Below, one piece after another: positions 41,722-50,460 of a DNA stretch of 64,000 nt. The first letter of the stretch is position 1. Every line of letters begins with the position of its first letter. The notes under the pieces are model-generated. The model did not search any database and was not told the origin of the DNA. It worked only from the letters and a program-made list of their open reading frames with translations. The DNA lies in contig JBAVYH010000187.1 of the NCBI GenBank assembly GCA_049698695.1, positions 12,353-76,352 of the forward strand. The letters are read 5' to 3'. Source of the stretch: Bog-375 sp049698695 (lineage in GTDB: Bacteria; Acidobacteriota; Terriglobia; Bryobacterales; Bryobacteraceae). Both the position numbers and the translations under genes were made by a program.

Positions 41722-44700
41722 ATGAGGTGCGTTCGATTGGCCTTAGTGTCTGTTTCCGCTGCTATGCTCATCCCGGCACAGCAGCCCCCACAACCGCAAC
41801 CGGAGCCTCGAGTATTGTCGATTACTCCGCAAATTACGTTACGCTATGCGGCGCCCTGGAAACCGTCCGGCGCGGTATTCCGGAATGCGCAGGAATTAGT
41901 AATTACCCGCACCGCCGCGGTGCGGCCGGAAGGGGCGACTCAGACGCAGAACGTCGAGTACCCACAGGCCAGAGTTCTGATTACAACCGAGCAGCGCACC
42001 AGCCACGACGACGCCTTGAATCGGTTGCAGGACATCGCAAAATCGCGAAGCGGAACGGTGCGCTTCCTCGCCATCGGCGGCTGGCCCGCCGTGGAGCTCG
42101 AGTTCGTCGAGGCACTGCCCAGGCGGGGCGCGCCACAGCGGGGCGCGGAGCCGGAGGCCGCAATGAATGCTCCCAGCCCGCAAGTGCAGCGGGCTATTGT
42201 GGCCATTGCCGCCGACGCCACCGTCCTCCACTTCGATATCTCGCTCTCGCCCGACGCTCCGGCCAGCATGTTACAGCAGGCCGAGCAGCTCGCAACCGGC
42301 AGTGCGTTTCCCACCCAAGGCAAGCCGGAAGACGTCCAAAACTCCATCCGAACCTTGCAGCAAAGTGTTCCAGCCAAACCGGTGCCGGAAGGCATGCTCC
42401 TCGGCCCGGCGAACGTTCCGCTGCGCGCCGCAATCAGCGCGCCGCCGCTCAGTACCGTCGGAACCGTTGCCCTTGAGACAGGCGTGGGAGAACTGGAAAT
42501 TGCAACCAGCTCCGACGCCAAGAACATTATCGTCGCCAGTAACTCGGCGCTGCGCTACTCCACCAATCTCGGCGGCAGCTTTACTGCCGGTTCCACCGGC
42601 GTCTTCGGACTCAACGACCCATCGCTGGCGCGCGGCGCATCGGGCAATTTCTATCTGGGTGTGATCGCTTTCCCTAGCGGCACCAAGGCACAGCTCGGCG
42701 TCACGGGATGCACCAATGCCGAAAGCCGTTCCACCAATAGCGGCGCCTCTTTCAGTTTGCAGGGTTACAGCGCAGAGTGTCCCACCAGTGGAACCGGTAT
42801 CTGCTTCCCGGACCAGGAACACATCGCCGCCGATAGCGTCAATTCGAGCTCCGGCAACGATCAGGTTTACGCGGTCTGGCGCCGCTTCACTCCTTCAGGG
42901 ACGGCCACTAGTTGCGGCAACCTCGGCAGCGGTTTTGTAGCGGCGTCAATTGTTTGCTCCAAGGATAACGCTGCCACTTGGACGGCAACCGCCGCTATAT
43001 CCGGCGCCGGCGATTTCCCGCGAGTCGCGGTCGGCCGCGACGGGAACGTGTATGTGGTCACGATCAGCGGCGATAACGTCCTACTGAATCGGTTCAGCTC
43101 TTGTGCCAGCGGCCTGACTGCGGCTGCCGGTTTTCCCGTGACCGTGGCGACCCTGAGCGGCACCGTGGCCTGCCCAGTTTCCGGATTGGATCGCTGCAAC
43201 GACGGCAATACGCTGAGCAGCCCGACGGTGGCACCCGATCCCGGCGACGCGGCTCACGTTCTGGTCACTTTCGCCGAAAGCGACGGCGCCGGCGGCGAGC
43301 GAATCGTGACTGCCGAATCGAACAACAGCGGCGCGAGCTTCCCCAACCGCCGCACCATCACTTCCACTACGGGGGTCCGGCGTTTTATGCCCTGGTCATG
43401 CAGCACTCTCGGCCGGGCGTGGATGGGCTGGTATGACCGCAGCGCCGCCAAGGCTTCCGGCGCCACCAACGATCGCACGGAATACTTCGTCAGCTCAGGA
43501 ACGGGCGGCGGCGTTGGCTGGACGTATGACCTATCGGGCAACCCCGATCCGCAATGCGCCTCCGGCTGGCCGTGCGCTCCGCGCAGTACCAAGGACTCGG
43601 AATCCTGCACCGTGCAGCCGCAACTTGCCGGCGTCTGCCACAACTCAGCCGGCGGCGGCAGCGGGACCCGCTGCGATTTCAGCTCAACTACCTGTCCGAC
43701 CGGCGAGACCTGCCAGGGCGGCGGCGGTTGCCCCAAATACGGCGACTATAACGGCATCGCCTGCGTGGGCGACTGGATCATCGCCGCCTGGACCTCGGCA
43801 ACGGCCCCGGCGGGTTTGCCTGCCGTAACTGGCCTGAGCGTCTTCTCAGCCTCGTTGTTCGTTGGCGGCCAGGGCGCAACCATCTGGTCTTATACCGGCA
43901 CGCCATGCAGCGGTAACAGTTGCCCTGGCTGGCAGCAGCTCGATAACAACCCGGCGACAGTTGCCATTGCCGGCGGCGGCAGCAAGCTCTATCAACTGCA
44001 TAACACCGGCAAAATCTGGGTGTCGACCGGCGCCGGCTGCAGCCTCGATTCGTGTCCGGGCTGGCAAATGCTGGACGATAACACCGCGGCGGTTCAAATT
44101 GCCGCCGACAGCTCGGATCTTTATGAGTTTCACAACACGGGAAAGATCTGGCGGTACACCGGCACCCCATGTAGCGGAACGTCATGCCCTGGCTGGCAGA
44201 TGCTAGACGATAACACCGCCGCGGTTCAGATCGCAGCCGATAGCGGAGCGCTCTACGAGTTCCATAACACGGGTAAGATCTGGCGCTACACCGGCACCGC
44301 GTGCAGCGGGACCTCGTGTCCGGGCTGGCAAATGCTGGACGATAACACCGCGGCGGTTGCCATTGCGGCCGGGGGAGGCCAGCTTTACCAACTGCACAAT
44401 GACGGCTCCATCTGGCGCTATACCGGCACCGCGTGCAGCGGCACATTGTGCCCGGGCTGGCAAAAGCTCGACGATAATACCGCAGCGGTCGCCATCGCGG
44501 CCGGAAACGAATTGTACCAGTTGCACGTGGACGGCTCCATCTGGCGCTATACCGGTACGCCGTGCAGCGGCACCTCGTGTCCGGGCTGGCAAATGCTCGA
44601 CAGCAACATCAAAGCAGTGGCGATCGCCGCTGCCGGCGACCAGTTGTATGAGGTGCATAACGATGGCATGATCTGGCGCTACACCGGCACGCCCTGCGCC

Positions 44701-45729
44701 AGTGCCACTTCCTGCCCCGGCTGGCAAATGCTCGACGATAACGCGCTCAACGGCATGATCGCCGCGGCCGACAATCTCTATCAACTGCACACGGACCCGC
44801 TGAATCAACTGCACACCGACGGCAGCCTCTGGCGCTACACCGGAACCGAATGCGATGGCGACTTCTGCCCAGGCTGGGCGGAGCTGGACGACAACTCCGC
44901 CACGGTGGCGATGGCGGCGGCGGAGGGCCAGTTCTATCAACTGCACAACGACGGCTCGATCTGGCGCCACAACGGCACCACGTGCAGCGGTGCATCCTGC
45001 CCGGGTTGGATCAAGCTCGACGACAATCCGCGCGCCACCGCGATTGCCGCCGGCGGCAGCCAATTGTATCAACTGCACAATGATGGCTCCATCTGGCGCC
45101 ACAACGGCACCGCGTGCAGCGGAACATCCTGCCCTGGCTGGATCGAGCTCGACAATAATCCGGCCGCTACCGCTATCGCGGCCGGCAGCAACCAGTTATT
45201 CCAACTGCACAACGATGGCTCCATCTGGCGCCATAACGGAACGCCGTGCAGTGGAACTTCCTGCCCCGGTTGGCAGGAGCTCGACGATAACCCGGCCGCA
45301 CGCGCCATCGCCGCCGGTAGCAAAGATCTGTTTGAATTCCACAGCGACGGCTCCATCTGGCGTTACACTGGCACGCCGTGCAGTGGAACGAGCTGCCCCG
45401 GCTGGCAGAAGCTGGATGACAACCCGGCCGCAACCGCGATCGCGGCCGGCGGAAAGGAGCTGCTGCAACTGCACAACGATGGATCGATCTGGCTCTATAC
45501 CGGGACGCCGTGCACCACCGCAACGTCGTGCCCCGGCTGGCAGAAGCTGGATGACAATCCTGCGGCGATCGCCATCGCCTCCAGCGGCACCCACATCTAT
45601 CAACGGCACAACGATGGCTCCATCTGGCACTACACCGGGCCGCCGTGCAGCGGCACAAGCTGCCCCGGCTGGGCGCGCCTGGACGACAACCCGGCCGCCA
45701 AGGGGATCGCCGCCGGCGGATTCAACTGA
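41722..45729 (+). CDS. Giant secreted protein: sialidase-like N-half and 14 tectonin-like repeats
   Basis: 1335 aa, ATG at 41722 after GGAGGA (41712-41717). Residues 1 to about 20 are a signal peptide. Residues about 240-700 look like a BNR/sialidase-type propeller (repeated NSGASF and SKDNAATW motifs, PKYGDYNGIACVGDWIIAAW, a Cys-rich TCPTGETCQGGGGC loop), without a proven catalytic site. From about residue 720 to the end there are 14 units of 44 residues with consensus IWRYTGTPCSGTSCPGW, Q-LDDNPAA-AIAAGG, LYQLHNDGS; each has a Cys pair that could form a disulfide, and the IW...W pattern resembles tectonin/tachylectin propeller blades. Two stacked seven-bladed propellers would fit. It is probably a surface carbohydrate-binding protein; function is inference. 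Confidence 0.87.
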   Translation: MRCVRLALVSVSAAMLIPAQQPPQPQPEPRVLSITPQITLRYAAPWKPSGAVFRNAQELVITRTAAVRPEGATQTQNVEYPQARVLITTEQRTSHDDALNRLQDIAKSRSGTVRFLAIGGWPAVELEFVEALPRRGAPQRGAEPEAAMNAPSPQVQRAIVAIAADATVLHFDISLSPDAPASMLQQAEQLATGSAFPTQGKPEDVQNSIRTLQQSVPAKPVPEGMLLGPANVPLRAAISAPPLSTVGTVALETGVGELEIATSSDAKNIIVASNSALRYSTNLGGSFTAGSTGVFGLNDPSLARGASGNFYLGVIAFPSGTKAQLGVTGCTNAESRSTNSGASFSLQGYSAECPTSGTGICFPDQEHIAADSVNSSSGNDQVYAVWRRFTPSGTATSCGNLGSGFVAASIVCSKDNAATWTATAAISGAGDFPRVAVGRDGNVYVVTISGDNVLLNRFSSCASGLTAAAGFPVTVATLSGTVACPVSGLDRCNDGNTLSSPTVAPDPGDAAHVLVTFAESDGAGGERIVTAESNNSGASFPNRRTITSTTGVRRFMPWSCSTLGRAWMGWYDRSAAKASGATNDRTEYFVSSGTGGGVGWTYDLSGNPDPQCASGWPCAPRSTKDSESCTVQPQLAGVCHNSAGGGSGTRCDFSSTTCPTGETCQGGGGCPKYGDYNGIACVGDWIIAAWTSATAPAGLPAVTGLSVFSASLFVGGQGATIWSYTGTPCSGNSCPGWQQLDNNPATVAIAGGGSKLYQLHNTGKIWVSTGAGCSLDSCPGWQMLDDNTAAVQIAADSSDLYEFHNTGKIWRYTGTPCSGTSCPGWQMLDDNTAAVQIAADSGALYEFHNTGKIWRYTGTACSGTSCPGWQMLDDNTAAVAIAAGGGQLYQLHNDGSIWRYTGTACSGTLCPGWQKLDDNTAAVAIAAGNELYQLHVDGSIWRYTGTPCSGTSCPGWQMLDSNIKAVAIAAAGDQLYEVHNDGMIWRYTGTPCASATSCPGWQMLDDNALNGMIAAADNLYQLHTDPLNQLHTDGSLWRYTGTECDGDFCPGWAELDDNSATVAMAAAEGQFYQLHNDGSIWRHNGTTCSGASCPGWIKLDDNPRATAIAAGGSQLYQLHNDGSIWRHNGTACSGTSCPGWIELDNNPAATAIAAGSNQLFQLHNDGSIWRHNGTPCSGTSCPGWQELDDNPAARAIAAGSKDLFEFHSDGSIWRYTGTPCSGTSCPGWQKLDDNPAATAIAAGGKELLQLHNDGSIWLYTGTPCTTATSCPGWQKLDDNPAAIAIASSGTHIYQRHNDGSIWHYTGPPCSGTSCPGWARLDDNPAAKGIAAGGFN
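43879..45726 (+). repeat. 14 tandem in-frame 132-bp coding repeats
   Basis: 1848 bases equal 14 times 132, coding the 44-residue units. Units differ in sequence; KIW units 3-4 (YEFHNTG), SIWRHN units 9-11 and SIWRYT units 5-6 form sub-groups, suggesting stepwise duplication. Unit 7 carries an extra QLHTDPLN insertion. Confidence 0.92.
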
Positions 45730-45853
45730 TCGCATCCGCCTTCGCGTGTTTGGGGCGGAGCGGGCGCCGCTACGGCAGCAAGTTACTCCTCGGGTAGCGC
45801 CGTGCAGCGACGCACTACACGGGGCCTGAGACCACTAATGATGTTCTTTTGCA

Positions 45854-45943
45854 TGTGGGGCAGGATGACATCCTGCGCGGCGATTGAATATCGCCGCGCG
45901 GGCCGATTGGCAATCGGCCCGCAGCTTGCCAAGCTGCCCCACA
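45854..45943. repeat. Cloverleaf-type palindromic element, best copy
   Basis: The outer stem TGTGGGGCAG (45854-45863) pairs perfectly with CTGCCCCACA (45934-45943). Inside, in order, are CAGGAT-GAC-ATCCTG (45861-45875), CGCGGCGAT-TGAAT-ATCGCCGCG (45876-45898), GGGCCGATT-GGC-AATCGGCCC (45900-45920) and GCAGCTT-GCC-AAGCTGC (45921-45937), nearly without unpaired bases between. It lies in the 369-base gap 45730-46098, which shows no gene; the rest of that gap probably holds the promoter of the FecR-like gene. Confidence 0.9.
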
Positions 45944-46098
45944 GACGAACATTTTCGGACGGCCGCAGTACTACGAATCGCCCACGCCGCCCGTCGTAAT
46001 GCAGTATTATCCACGCCAATGCAATTCTACTCACGGTGGGGCGTCCGCAACCGTGTGTACAAACACCGCATCTAAGTAACTAGAGGTCTTGAGAAGTT

Positions 46099-47202
46099 AT
46101 GAAGCGGTCAAGGTTGATAGCTGTCGGTGGCTTCTTCCTGGCTGCGCTGTTATCCAGCCCCGCCTGGGGCTCCGTACCCCCGCAGCCTGGGACGATTAAT
46201 TACATCGAGGGGAAAGCAGACGTCGGCGCACACGCCGTCACGGACAAGTCCGTGGGATCCGCCCGGTTAGCGCCGGGACAATCGCTCTCGACTGAAAATG
46301 GCCGAGCGGAGGTTCTGCTGACGCCCGGCATCTTTTTGAGAGTGGACAATCACAGTACGGTGCAAATGGTTTCGCCTGGCTTGGCGGATACGATCGCGAC
46401 ACTGCAAAAGGGCCGCGCCATGGTTGAGGTCGACGAGATCCGGCCCGAGAACAACGTTCGGATCAATGAACACGGCGCCAGCACACAGTTGCTCAAGGCG
46501 GGCCTGTACAGCTTCGATGCCGATCAAGGCGTGGTTCGCGTGTTCGACGGAGAAGCTATAGTTCAAGCACCCGGCCGGAACATCGAGTTGAAGAGCGGGC
46601 ACCAACTCGTTCTTAACTCTTCCGGAAAGCTGAAGGCGCAGAAGTTCGATAAGAAAGCGGATATGGGCGACTTCTACCGGTGGGCCAGCCTGCGCTCTGC
46701 CTACCTGGCGGAAGCTAATGTGGATGCGGCCCGGACGTATGTGGGCGCGACCGGCTTTGCGCCAGGCTGGTACGGTTACGGATGGTATTGGGACCCCTGG
46801 TTTGACGCTTACACATTCATCCCCGGCGACGGGATCTTCTTCGGCCCGTTCGGTTGGGGCTTTTACTCACCTTGGGACGCGCTGGGAGCTCCGTACTTTG
46901 GTTTGGGCTATGGATACGGCGGTTTCGGCTATGGATACGGCGGCGGCTATTACCATCGTTTCGGACCCGGCTTCCATGCTCCTTATGCCGCTCGTGGTGG
47001 CGCTTCCGGGTTCATGGGGCACGCGCACCACGTTTCGGGTTTCACCCGCAGCTTTGCCCGTAGCGGCGGCTTCGGCGGCCGAGCGTTCACCGGAGGCGCT
47101 TTCCGTGGTGGTGGCGGCTTCCGTGGTGGTGGCGGTTTCCACGGTGGCGGTGGCTTCGGTGGCGGCGGTTTCCACGGTGGTGTCGGCGGTGGCCACCGCT
47201 AA
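46099..47202 (+). CDS. FecR-domain exported protein with Gly-rich tail
   Basis: 367 aa. A signal peptide (1-24, ending SPAWG-S) precedes a FecR-like domain (about 30-170: INYIEGKADV, LAPGQSLSTENGRAEVLLTPG, GVVRVFDGEAIVQ). The second half changes to an aromatic/glycine region (WYGYGWYWDPWFDAY; GYGYGGFGYGYGG) and ends in His/Gly-rich repeats with the GGGGF motif. It is probably periplasmic or surface-located; the FecR domain here is not coupled to a sigma factor. The Gly-rich tail is low in complexity and possibly self-interacting. It is convergent with the ADOP permease, 16 bases apart. Confidence 0.87.
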   Translation: MKRSRLIAVGGFFLAALLSSPAWGSVPPQPGTINYIEGKADVGAHAVTDKSVGSARLAPGQSLSTENGRAEVLLTPGIFLRVDNHSTVQMVSPGLADTIATLQKGRAMVEVDEIRPENNVRINEHGASTQLLKAGLYSFDADQGVVRVFDGEAIVQAPGRNIELKSGHQLVLNSSGKLKAQKFDKKADMGDFYRWASLRSAYLAEANVDAARTYVGATGFAPGWYGYGWYWDPWFDAYTFIPGDGIFFGPFGWGFYSPWDALGAPYFGLGYGYGGFGYGYGGGYYHRFGPGFHAPYAARGGASGFMGHAHHVSGFTRSFARSGGFGGRAFTGGAFRGGGGFRGGGGFHGGGGFGGGGFHGGVGGGHR

Positions 47203-47218
47203 GTTCAGCGGCGGCTAA

Positions 47219-49924
47219 CTACTCCTCCCGCAGCGCGGCCATCGGATCCAGCCGCGCTGCCCGCCGCGCCGGCACGTAGGCGGCGACCGCCGCGGCAAGG
47301 GCGAGAATCAAAGCCGCGCCGGCCAATTCTGCCGGGGCGTTCGGCTTGATTCCGTAAAGCAGGCTGGCGACCAGGCGGCCCAACGCCAGCGAAACAGCGA
47401 GTCCCAACGAGATTCCGGCCGCCAGGAGTATCCCGACGCCCCGCAACATCAGCCAGATCACCGACCGCCGTTGCGCGCCCAGCGCCATGCGAATTCCAAT
47501 CTCGCCTTTGCGTCGCGCGGCCGTATACGCCGTGACTCCGTAAAGGCCCACCACCGCCAGCAGCAGCGCCAGCGATCCAAAAATGGATGAGAGCAGCGCC
47601 ACCAGACGCTGCCGCAGCAGAGATTCATTCACCTGCGTTTCGAAGTCGCGAAATTCCAGCGAGATGTCGCGATTCACTCCGGAAACAGCCGCGCGCACGG
47701 ACGGGATCAACGCTTCTACCGGGCCGTCTGAACGGAGGGTATAGCGAAGCTGCGGGCCGGGCTCGGAGTCCTGCTCGCAGGCCAGGTAAGCAATGCTACG
47801 CGGTTCCTCGTCGATCCGGTTGTACTTTGCGTCCTTGACCATGCCGATGATCTGGTAAAGCTCCCGCTCGCCCTTTGCTCCAGGTTTATCCAGGCCAATC
47901 GTCTTGCCGACCGGGTTCGCCGAACCGAAGAAACGCCGGGCTGTCGATTGGTTGACGATCATGACCCGTGCCGAGTTCAAGTCATCGCGTTCGCGGAAAT
48001 CGCGGCCCATCAGTAGAGGCGTCTTCATCGTCTTGAAATATCCCGCTGAAACCCGATTGAAGAAGACGAGAGTATCTCTCGGCGATTTTGCCGCGAAGCC
48101 TTCCGGATAAGTGAGCTGAGCCCAGCCCGCGGGACTGATCGGCGTGAGCACGGAGCGCGCGGCCGATGCCACGCCCGGAATTGCCTGCAGGCGGCTCAGG
48201 ATCTCTCGATAAGTGCGGATGCGCTGCGCTGCCGGAGTGGCCGGCGGAAGGTCCACACTTACTAACAGGATGTTATGCCGGCTGAAGCCGGGGTCGACCG
48301 TCAGCAGATTCCGCAGCGTGCCCAGAAAAAGACCGGCGCCCACCAGCAGCACCAGCGACAGCGCAATCTGGCCGGCCACCAGCGCTGCGCCCAGGCGGAA
48401 CCGGCTGGAGCCCCGGAGATTCCCGCGTTCACCCTCCCGGAGTGCATGATTCAGCCCGCCGCGCGTTCCGCGGATCGCCGGCGCCAGCCCGAATAGAAGC
48501 GCAGTCAGGATCGCAACCGCGATGGTGAACGCGAGCACACGAAGATCCGGAGCGACACCGATTTCCAGCGGATTGCCTGTTGTAGAAAGCAAGCCAACTA
48601 ACAACCTGCTGCCCCATAAAGCAAAAAGAAAGCCTCCCGCCGCGCCCAACATCGCCAGCAGCAGGCTCTCGGTCATCAGTTGCCGGACGATGCGCCGGCG
48701 GCTGGCGCCGATGGCCATTCGCACCGACAGCTCCCGCTGCCGCGCGGCGGCGCGGGCCAGCAGCAGGTTCGCAATGTTCGCGCACGCGATCAGCAACACC
48801 AGTGCCACCGACGCCATCAGCGCAAACAGCGCGGTGCGGTACCGCAGTCTGGTCGCCGAAAATCCCAGGCCGGCCGGGCGCAGCACAAACTCGGATTTCA
48901 GGTACTCCGCCTGGTCCTGCGCGTTCTGGTCTGCCGGAAGCGTGGCGCGCAGGATTGCCGGTGCAATTGCCCGCATGCGGTCGTCGGCTTGCTTCACGCT
49001 ATCGCCCGGAGCGATGCGCCCGAGTATCCGTAACCACCAGTGATGAATCTCATCCGGCGGTCCCCCGCCGCCACGAAGAATCGGTTGGCAGCCGATGGGA
49101 ATCGCCACGTCGTAGCCCCTGTCCACATCGAGTCCCGTAAACCAGGGCGGCGTGACGCCCACGACGACAAACGTCTGGCGGTTCAAGCGGATGGTTTTAC
49201 CGAGGACGTTCGCGTCCACCGCGAAATGCCGCTTCCAGAAGTTGTAGCTGATCACGGCTACGGGTCCGGAACTGCCGCCGCCCCAGCGGTCGTCGTCTCG
49301 GGTGAACGCGCGTCCCATCATCGGCGAAACACCCAGCACGCGGAAGAAATCGCCGCTCACCCATATGCCTTCAGCCAGATGGCTCTCGCCGCCGTTGGAC
49401 AGGTCGAATGGCTCCGTGGAGTAGGCCAGCGTGCCCGAGAATGCCTGCTGATGGTCGCGCACCTGCTCCCAGATCGGAGTATTGAGCTCGTCGTCGGGGC
49501 CGTCGCCCAGCTTGACCTGAACCAGCGCCTGCGGATCTTCCACCGGCAACGAGCGCAGCATCACCGCATTGACGATGCTGAAAATCGCCGTATTCGCTCC
49601 GATGCCGAGCGCGAGAGACAGCACCGCGGTCAGCGTGAATCCAGGATTGGCCGCCAGCGTCCGCATGCCATAACGAAGGTCCTGGCGCAGCGCGCCCAGC
49701 CAGGTCCAACCCCACGCCTCGCGGCTGATTTCCTGCAGGCGCGTCGCATTGCCAAACTGGCGCCGGGCCGCGACCTGCGCGGCTTGGCGAGCCATGCCGT
49801 CGGTTTGTTTATCGGCGGCCCGCAGGTCCACGTGCAGCCGCATCTCTTCCGCCAGATCCTGCTCGAACCTCGCTCCCCGAAGCCGGAAGCGCAAGCGACG
49901 CCAAAACTCGCCAACCCAGTTCAT
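47219..49924 (-). CDS. ADOP-type MacB/FtsX-like permease
   Basis: 901 aa membrane protein. An N-terminal segment of about 80 residues (WRRLRFRLRGARFEQDLAEE) precedes the first MacB periplasmic core domain with its FtsX permease unit (LTAVLSLALGIGANTAIFS near 100), and a second core plus FtsX unit follows (ALLFGLAPAIRGTRGG; RRKGEIGIRMALGAQRRSV near the C-terminus). The acidobacterial family occurs in many copies, generally without its own ATPase, and its cargo is unknown; none is adjacent here either. The ATG lies 12 bases downstream of the PadR gene and has GAGGGAA. Confidence 0.93.
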   Translation of the reverse strand: MNWVGEFWRRLRFRLRGARFEQDLAEEMRLHVDLRAADKQTDGMARQAAQVAARRQFGNATRLQEISREAWGWTWLGALRQDLRYGMRTLAANPGFTLTAVLSLALGIGANTAIFSIVNAVMLRSLPVEDPQALVQVKLGDGPDDELNTPIWEQVRDHQQAFSGTLAYSTEPFDLSNGGESHLAEGIWVSGDFFRVLGVSPMMGRAFTRDDDRWGGGSSGPVAVISYNFWKRHFAVDANVLGKTIRLNRQTFVVVGVTPPWFTGLDVDRGYDVAIPIGCQPILRGGGGPPDEIHHWWLRILGRIAPGDSVKQADDRMRAIAPAILRATLPADQNAQDQAEYLKSEFVLRPAGLGFSATRLRYRTALFALMASVALVLLIACANIANLLLARAAARQRELSVRMAIGASRRRIVRQLMTESLLLAMLGAAGGFLFALWGSRLLVGLLSTTGNPLEIGVAPDLRVLAFTIAVAILTALLFGLAPAIRGTRGGLNHALREGERGNLRGSSRFRLGAALVAGQIALSLVLLVGAGLFLGTLRNLLTVDPGFSRHNILLVSVDLPPATPAAQRIRTYREILSRLQAIPGVASAARSVLTPISPAGWAQLTYPEGFAAKSPRDTLVFFNRVSAGYFKTMKTPLLMGRDFRERDDLNSARVMIVNQSTARRFFGSANPVGKTIGLDKPGAKGERELYQIIGMVKDAKYNRIDEEPRSIAYLACEQDSEPGPQLRYTLRSDGPVEALIPSVRAAVSGVNRDISLEFRDFETQVNESLLRQRLVALLSSIFGSLALLLAVVGLYGVTAYTAARRKGEIGIRMALGAQRRSVIWLMLRGVGILLAAGISLGLAVSLALGRLVASLLYGIKPNAPAELAGAALILALAAAVAAYVPARRAARLDPMAALREE

Positions 49925-49936
49925 GGATCATTTCCC

Positions 49937-50278
49937 TCAGGCCGTTTGCAGCACCCTTTGAATCGCCCCGTTCACGCGCTGGTATTGCTCCATTTCAGCG
50001 TGGAGCTGCTTCCGGCCCGCGGCCGTGAGCCGGTAATACCTGGCGCGCCGGTTGCCCGCCGTCACGCCCCACTCCGCCGTCACCCACCCCTTCAGCAACA
50101 TTCGTTGCAGCGCCGGATAGAGCGATCCTTCTTCCACCTGCAGCACATCCTCCGACACCCGCTGGATCGAATTGGCAATCTCGTATCCGTGCAGCTCGCC
50201 ATGCCGGGCCAGCACCTTCAGGATCAGCATGTAAAGCGTGCCCGGCGGGATCTCATCACGCCGTTGATTCTCTGCCAT
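49937..50278 (-). CDS. PadR-family transcriptional regulator
   Basis: 113 aa with start at 50278; longer readings extend through the promoter. The winged-helix PadR pattern is complete: PPGTLYMLILKVLARHGELH, GYEIANSIQ, EEGSLYPALQRMLLKGWV and the C-terminal dimer helix TAAGRKQLHAEMEQYQRV. It is cotranscribed with the ADOP permease, a pairing typical of Acidobacteria, and is likely to repress that operon. No Shine-Dalgarno is seen; a palindrome covers the start codon instead. Confidence 0.92.
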   Translation of the reverse strand: MAENQRRDEIPPGTLYMLILKVLARHGELHGYEIANSIQRVSEDVLQVEEGSLYPALQRMLLKGWVTAEWGVTAGNRRARYYRLTAAGRKQLHAEMEQYQRVNGAIQRVLQTA

Positions 50279-50293
50279 AGTTAGACTATGGCA
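50273..50293. promoter_or_regulatory. Perfect palindrome over the PadR start codon, putative operator
   Basis: TGCCATAG (50273-50280), spacer TTAGA, CTATGGCA (50286-50293). The ATG of the padR-like gene (CAT at 50276-50278) is inside the left arm. An 8-bp perfect dyad with a 5-bp spacer fits binding of a dimeric regulator, so autoregulation is likely. Confidence 0.6.
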
Positions 50294-50460
50294 AGTATGA
50301 CGCGTTCCGGCCGAATCTGTCAAGCCTGAACTGAAGCTGCCGGACCAGGGGGTCCGACGCGGACGGAGGGGCGTCCGCTTCACGGCGGAGGTACGACATT
50401 TTTCGAAACCAACGACGGCCCGCAAGGATATGTATAGTAGAGGATCTCCTAACCAAACCT

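Noticed and set aside
43879..45726. CRISPR-like array from the regular spacing
   Set aside because: The 132-bp units are in frame, coding and without spacer-repeat structure; no cas genes.
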